Shown piece after piece: positions 5,050 through 8,495 of a DNA stretch of 8,495 bases. The stretch comes from Bacteroidales bacterium (GTDB lineage Bacteria > Bacteroidota > Bacteroidia > Bacteroidales > VadinHA17), in NCBI GenBank assembly GCA_025455505.1, contig JALOMK010000105.1, positions 1-8,495 of the forward strand, given 5' to 3'. Position 1 is the first letter of the stretch. Every line of letters starts with the position of its first letter. The notes below the pieces were generated by a model. The model was given only the letters and a program-made list of their open reading frames with translations, was not told the origin of the DNA and searched no databases. Position numbers and translations under genes: made by a program.

Positions 5050-7206
5050 TCACACTTTTTTAAGTGCCTCCAATACTCTTGCGGGTGTCATAGGCATCCT
5101 GTAAAGACGTGCCCCGGTGGCATCGAATATCGCATTTGCAACTGCAGCACCTACTGCAATTATTGCAGGTTCTCCCCCACCCTGTGGCGCCTTGTCCTTT
5201 CTGTCGAGAATGACATTTTCAATTTTCCCCGGCAGCCATGAGAATCGTGGTATCTGGTAGGTATCAAAGCCGCGGTCGCGGATATTGCCTCCTTCAAATA
5301 CAAGTTCCTCGGCAAAGGTATATCCGAGGCCCATTGTGATACAGCCTTCCATCTGGATCAGGGAACCCTGCGGGTTCACGCAGAGGCCCATATCCTGGGC
5401 ACATGCCACTCTAAGCACCTCCACCTTGCCGGTATTCCTGTCGACCTTCACCTCTGCGATCTCCGCAACCCATGTTCCGGCATCGCTTCCGCAGGCAATT
5501 CCTATGCCCCTTCCGCTTGGTCCTTTTGCCGGTTTATAGCCAAACTTCTCAGCCACTGCTTTGAGGCAGTCGATCATCTTCTGGTCAGTAAGGTTCTTAA
5601 GTCTGAATTCGAGGGGATCGATGCCTGCCGCAGCCGCCATTATATCAACCTGAACCTCTCTCGCGAATGTGTTAGTATTGTTGTTTGGGGCTCTCCATGG
5701 ACCTGTATCGAAGGGATGGACCGCCGGAGCATTCTTGTTTCTTGAATAATCTGTTGTTTTTGCATTAGGGACATTATAGGTAGTCTCAGAGCCACGGGTG
5801 CCTGCATAATGTACATGGTAATCCCAGAACTTAATGAAGCCTTCCTTATCGATACCGGAACTTATTTTAATTACAGAAGCTGCATGGAAGTTATCGTAGA
5901 AGAACTCTTCATCCCTTGTCCAGACAAGCATGACCGGCTTTCCGGAGAGTTTGGCCAGCCTTGCGGCCTCATTACCCTGCTGGTACTTGCTCTTCCCGCC
6001 AAAGCCACCTCCGACAAACGGCGTGATGACCCTCACCTTGTCGTGTGTCATGCCAAACTCCCTTACAAGTGAATCCTGTAGCCCGAAGGGCGACTGGGTT
6101 GCTGCCCACACGGTAAGTTTGCCGTCTGTAAACCGGGCGAGGGCAGTGTGAGTTTCGATGGGAGCATGGGCAAGATAGGGATCGTGGAATTCCGACTCAA
6201 AAATCTTTTCCGACGACTTCCTGCCTTCTTCCAGGTCTCCTGAAGTCCTGACAACATTTGCCCGTGAGTCGGCTTTCAGTATCCATTCAAATATTGTCTT
6301 ATCATTTACAGGCATTTCGTTGAAAGTATACTCGGCCCTGATCTTGTCAAGGGCAAGTGAGGCCACATGGAAACTTTCGTGCAGGACGCCAATGAAGTCG
6401 CCGTCACGCACAACCTGGACTCCCTTTATTTTTTCAGCCTCGGAATAATCTACCTTGCTGAGCTTTGCACCGTGCGACGGTGGCCGCAGTATCCTGGCAT
6501 ATACCATGCCCGGCAGCTTCATGTCGCCTGTATATACAGCCTTGCCCATAACCTTGTCAACTGCATCTACATGCATATACGGCTTTCCTACAAGGTTGAA
6601 CTTCGTAAAGTCTTCTGCCTGCGGTTTCACATCGAGGTATTTTTCAATGCGTTTCCCCTTCGCAAGGGCTCCGTACGTAACCTTGTTGGCGGGGTTCTTT
6701 GTATCAGTGATCACCCCGTCCTTTACTTCAAGCTGAGATGCCGGAATACCGAATTGTGCAGCTGCAAGGTCAAGCAGGACGCCCTTTGCCTCAGCTGCGG
6801 CTGCCCTCATGCTCGGTCCGAACTGCCTTGTCGTCAGCGAGCCCCAGGTGCCTGCATCATAAGGACAAAGGTCGGTGTCGCCCAGGATTATCTTTACCTT
6901 ATCGAGGGGCACATTCAGCTCCTCTGCCATCTGTACCGGCAGAGAAGTAATGATTCCCTGCCCCATTTCCATCTTGCCTGTGAACATAGTCACAGTGCCG
7001 TCCTCGGCTATGCTGAGGAAAGCATTGTAGTCCTTGGTGAGAGTGCGTGCCTGCTCTGCAGGAAGTCCCAGCAAGTCAAGCTCACCCCAGGGCCTGAAGA
7101 ATACTATTATGCCTGCCCCGAGGAGCTTGAAGAAATCCCTTCTTGGAAGACCGGTGCCGGCAGGGCCCTGCCTTTTGACTGTCTTTTTATCATCAGATTT
7201 TTTCAT
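5050..7206 (-). CDS. Tat-exported molybdopterin-binding subunit, IorB-type (xanthine dehydrogenase family)
   Basis: Large catalytic subunit of a molybdenum hydroxylase, 718 aa, hydroxylating an aldehyde or N-heterocycle with water as oxygen source. A Tat signal is seen (PRRDFFK at residues 21-27, then hydrophobic to about F37). The domain order is the IorB type: a cofactor-binding segment comes first (about 60-170, with MEMGQG and GTWGSLT), then an a/b hammerhead-like part (about 205-290), then the main cofactor domains with GGGFGG (399-404), PWRAP around R505, and the expected catalytic base E679 in GGGEP. It follows the [2Fe-2S] subunit gene by a TGATG overlap, so ATG 7206 is preferred; a GTG at 7209 is the alternative (719 aa). 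No FAD subunit lies downstream, so electrons may pass to a periplasmic carrier. It is the last gene of the operon. Isoquinoline oxidoreductase-like or aldehyde oxidoreductase are both possible; substrate not assignable. Confidence 0.93.
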   Translation of the reverse strand: MKKSDDKKTVKRQGPAGTGLPRRDFFKLLGAGIIVFFRPWGELDLLGLPAEQARTLTKDYNAFLSIAEDGTVTMFTGKMEMGQGIITSLPVQMAEELNVPLDKVKIILGDTDLCPYDAGTWGSLTTRQFGPSMRAAAAEAKGVLLDLAAAQFGIPASQLEVKDGVITDTKNPANKVTYGALAKGKRIEKYLDVKPQAEDFTKFNLVGKPYMHVDAVDKVMGKAVYTGDMKLPGMVYARILRPPSHGAKLSKVDYSEAEKIKGVQVVRDGDFIGVLHESFHVASLALDKIRAEYTFNEMPVNDKTIFEWILKADSRANVVRTSGDLEEGRKSSEKIFESEFHDPYLAHAPIETHTALARFTDGKLTVWAATQSPFGLQDSLVREFGMTHDKVRVITPFVGGGFGGKSKYQQGNEAARLAKLSGKPVMLVWTRDEEFFYDNFHAASVIKISSGIDKEGFIKFWDYHVHYAGTRGSETTYNVPNAKTTDYSRNKNAPAVHPFDTGPWRAPNNNTNTFAREVQVDIMAAAAGIDPLEFRLKNLTDQKMIDCLKAVAEKFGYKPAKGPSGRGIGIACGSDAGTWVAEIAEVKVDRNTGKVEVLRVACAQDMGLCVNPQGSLIQMEGCITMGLGYTFAEELVFEGGNIRDRGFDTYQIPRFSWLPGKIENVILDRKDKAPQGGGEPAIIAVGAAVANAIFDATGARLYRMPMTPARVLEALKKV

Positions 7207-7691
7207 CACTTCTTCCCTCCTTTCATTTCTTTTGCTGCTGCATGCACAGCATCAATAATTCTGACATGGGCTCCGCAACGACAAAGGTTGTCCTCCATTC
7301 CCTCCTTTATCTGCAGGGTTGTCGGGGAGGGATTCTTCATCAGAAGACCCGTTGCATTCATTATCATCCCCGGTGTGCAGAAACCGCACTGAAGTGCATC
7401 GTTTTCAACGAAAGCCTTCTGCAGAGGATGAAGCTTGCCGTTTTTGGCAAGACCCTCGATCGTGACGATCTTTTTGCCCTTTGCCTCACCTACAGTCATT
7501 GAGCATGAACGCACAGGCTCATTATCGATCAGGACTGTGCACGATCCGCAGAAACCCATACCGCATCCGAACTTGGTTCCTGTAAGCCCGCATTTATCCC
7601 TGATGACCCAGAGAAGCGACTCGGTAGGATCGGCCATCACTGAGACCGGCTTTCCGTTCAGGTTAAAAGTGATCTTTTCTTCCATAGTCAT
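7206..7691 (-). CDS. [2Fe-2S] iron-sulfur subunit of molybdenum hydroxylase (IorA-type)
   Basis: Small electron-transfer subunit of the xanthine dehydrogenase family, 161 aa, the usual size. The plant-ferredoxin-like cluster is held by C43, C48, C51 (CGMGFCGSC) and C63. The second, helical-domain cluster is held by C102, C105 (QCGFC) and C137, C139 (CRC). Q101 is the conserved glutamine next to the molybdopterin. All eight cysteines are present. After CRC it reads GAHVRI where many relatives have GTY.RI. There is no signal peptide, so export would be by riding with the Tat-bearing large subunit after cofactor loading in the cytoplasm. ATG 7691 overlaps the preceding gene's stop as ATGA (7691-7688), favouring this start over ATG 7685. 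The end overlaps the large-subunit start, implying translational coupling and equal output. Confidence 0.95.
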   Translation of the reverse strand: MTMEEKITFNLNGKPVSVMADPTESLLWVIRDKCGLTGTKFGCGMGFCGSCTVLIDNEPVRSCSMTVGEAKGKKIVTIEGLAKNGKLHPLQKAFVENDALQCGFCTPGMIMNATGLLMKNPSPTTLQIKEGMEDNLCRCGAHVRIIDAVHAAAKEMKGGKK

Positions 7692-8287
7692 TTAAGTTTA
7701 TTTAATTCATCAATGTACTCTTCAAAAGTGTCAATGTCCCTAAGAATAGCTTCATCGCTGCATTCAAACATGTGCACGTCACCCTTGAACATCTCCGGTA
7801 AGGCCCTGAGACCCGTGTTATCGTCGAGTTTATGTATCTCCCTGAAGTACTTGCTGTCAACAAGAAGCGGATGTCCGCGCCTGCCTTTATACAAAGGTAT
7901 AACAATTCCCATGCCTGAGCTCAAGTATTCCGCTATGATGCTGTTTATTGCAGCAGGGCTTATGAAGGGCTGATCACCCTGGAAAACAAGGCAGGCCCGG
8001 GACAATTCAGGCAGTGCTGCTATGCCGCAGCGCACCGACGATAGCATCCCGTCGCCGTAGGCCTCATTGACAGCAAATCTCACACCCGAATTTTCAAGCT
8101 CAGCCCTGATTTCAATGCTATATGCGCCAAGTACGACAATTATTTCACCAACATCGGATCCTGCTACATTTTCGACTACCCTCCCGATCATTGACTTCCC
8201 GCCGATGTCAAGCAGCATCTTTGGCTGACCCATTCTTTTCGATTCCCCTGCCGCCAGGATTATTGCGCTTATCTCATTCATAAACAT
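7688..8287 (-). CDS. MocA-like molybdenum cofactor nucleotidyltransferase
   Basis: NTP transferase of the MobA/MocA group, 199 aa. It most likely adds CMP to molybdopterin to make the MCD cofactor used by two-subunit molybdenum hydroxylases. The nucleotide-binding loop is LAAGESKRMGQPK at residues 11-23. GDQP at 104-107 gives the metal-binding Asp (D105), and RGHPLLVD follows near the substrate site. The GDQP and RGHP signatures suit MocA (CTP-using) better than MobA, and the neighbours agree, but nucleotide specificity is inferred. ATG 8287 is the first possible start; ATG 8281 (residue 3) is an equally plausible alternative. The upstream array contains no ATG, GTG or TTG. The gene ends in an ATGA overlap with the iron-sulfur subunit. 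It acts in the cytoplasm on the cofactor before insertion into the large subunit. Confidence 0.88.
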   Translation of the reverse strand: MFMNEISAIILAAGESKRMGQPKMLLDIGGKSMIGRVVENVAGSDVGEIIVVLGAYSIEIRAELENSGVRFAVNEAYGDGMLSSVRCGIAALPELSRACLVFQGDQPFISPAAINSIIAEYLSSGMGIVIPLYKGRRGHPLLVDSKYFREIHKLDDNTGLRALPEMFKGDVHMFECSDEAILRDIDTFEEYIDELNKLK

Positions 8288-8290
8288 AGT

Positions 8291-8383
8291 CTTGCGGTCG
8301 TGCGGTCCTGCGGTCTTGCGGTCCTGCGGTCGTGCGGTCCTGCGGTCTTGCGGTCCTGCGGTCGTGCGGTCCTGCGGTCTTGC
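8291..8383. repeat. 8-nt tandem array with 32-nt superperiod between xdhC and mocA-like genes
   Basis: Eleven complete 8-nt units of the form C-N-TGCGGT plus a partial twelfth (CTTGC). The variable base N runs t g c t c g c t c g c t. Apart from the first unit, this is a four-unit (32-nt) pattern repeated, pointing to growth by copying of blocks as well as single units. The plus strand has no A, so the minus-strand transcript has no U and no stop codon in any frame. The regular spacing without unique spacers excludes a CRISPR array. It fills nearly all of the intergenic gap inside the operon. Confidence 0.95.
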
Positions 8384-8400
8384 AAGGGCCCTTCAGACCG
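8375..8400 (-). other. Inverted repeat around the xdhC stop codon
   Basis: CGGTCT (8375-8380) and AGACCG (8395-8400) are 6-nt inverted repeats enclosing the 10-bp palindrome AAGGGCCCTT (8384-8393). In the minus-strand mRNA this gives a short hairpin over the end of xdhC, using the last repeat unit as one arm. No T tract follows, so mRNA processing or pausing is more likely than termination. Confidence 0.4.
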
Positions 8401-8495
8401 GTTTTTTCCCTGATCTTACTTTAATGAGCTGGGCGGCAATGCTTACCGCTATTTCCTCCACTGTCTGCGACCCTATTTCCAGTCCAATAGGGGCA
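8393..8495 (-). CDS. xdhC: XdhC/CoxI-family molybdenum enzyme maturation protein (C-terminal end only)
   Basis: Only the last 34 codons lie in the window; the 5' part is beyond the right edge. The peptide begins APIGLEIGSQTVEEIAVSI, the well-known C-terminal signature of XdhC/CoxI proteins (PIGL.IG..TPEEIA.SI), and ends KVRSGKKPV before TGA at 8395-8393. XdhC proteins bind molybdenum cofactor, assist its sulfuration and deliver it to xanthine-dehydrogenase-type enzymes in the cytoplasm. Being upstream of the MocA-like gene and the two structural genes on the same strand, it fits as an early member of this operon. The short fragment matches closely, so the family call is firm. Confidence 0.88.
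   Translation of the reverse strand, partial: APIGLEIGSQTVEEIAVSIAAQLIKVRSGKKPV

Noticed and set aside
7207..7209. GTG start for the molybdopterin subunit
   Set aside because: Possible, but ATG 7206 is one codon further in and forms the common TGATG overlap with the upstream stop, so it is preferred.
6367..7392. 341-aa plus-strand open frame
   Set aside because: It runs antisense across the molybdopterin and iron-sulfur genes, is rich in Cys/His/Arg as shadow frames often are, and crosses two real genes.
8291..8383. CRISPR array
   Set aside because: Units are 8 nt, contiguous and differ at one position; there are no spacers, 24-40-nt repeats or cas genes.

Overview
The window looks like chromosomal DNA of a Bacteroidota bacterium, probably an anaerobic Bacteroidales-like lineage. 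The evidence is a near-exact Bacteroidota-type promoter (ATTG, 19 bp, TAGATTTG, i.e. TTTG/TAnnTTTG) ahead of the lipoprotein gene, A-rich leaders without clear Shine-Dalgarno sites, and paired Tat-exported sugar enzymes (Gfo/Idh/MocA plus xylose-isomerase-like TIM barrel) of a kind common in that phylum. Nothing seen is phage, transposon, CRISPR, tRNA or rRNA. The genus cannot be told.

Left part (1-3608): three enzymes of sugar or sugar-acid chemistry, each with its own twin-arginine signal. A ManD/RspA-like enolase-superfamily dehydratase on the minus strand runs off the left edge. It is divergent, across only 38 bp, from a plus-strand pair: a sugar phosphate isomerase/epimerase-like TIM barrel, then a Gfo/Idh/MocA oxidoreductase. 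The pair is separated by a 73-bp gap holding a hairpin. All three probably act in the periplasm. The pairing recalls the oxidise-then-eliminate route (3-keto-glycosides) known in Bacteroides, but the substrate cannot be read from sequence.

Middle (3609-5049): a 264-bp spacer with degenerate 7-8-nt repeats, a GC palindrome and a good promoter; then a small OB-fold-like lipoprotein with an HxCxH motif, a strong intrinsic terminator and, 12 nt after its T tract, a three-helix PepSY-associated membrane protein.

Right part (5050-8495, all minus strand; transcription order right to left): xdhC (C-terminal end only), a MocA-like molybdenum cofactor nucleotidyltransferase, a two-cluster [2Fe-2S] subunit, and a Tat-exported IorB-type molybdopterin subunit. 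The last three are joined by ATGA and TGATG overlaps, so this is one molybdenum-hydroxylase operon with its cofactor-maturation genes. XdhC and the MocA-like protein would prepare the sulfurated MCD cofactor in the cytoplasm; the folded heterodimer would then be exported by the large subunit's Tat signal. The roughly 105-bp gap between xdhC and the MocA-like gene is almost wholly an 8-nt tandem array with a 32-nt superperiod and no U in the transcript, the most unusual DNA structure here.
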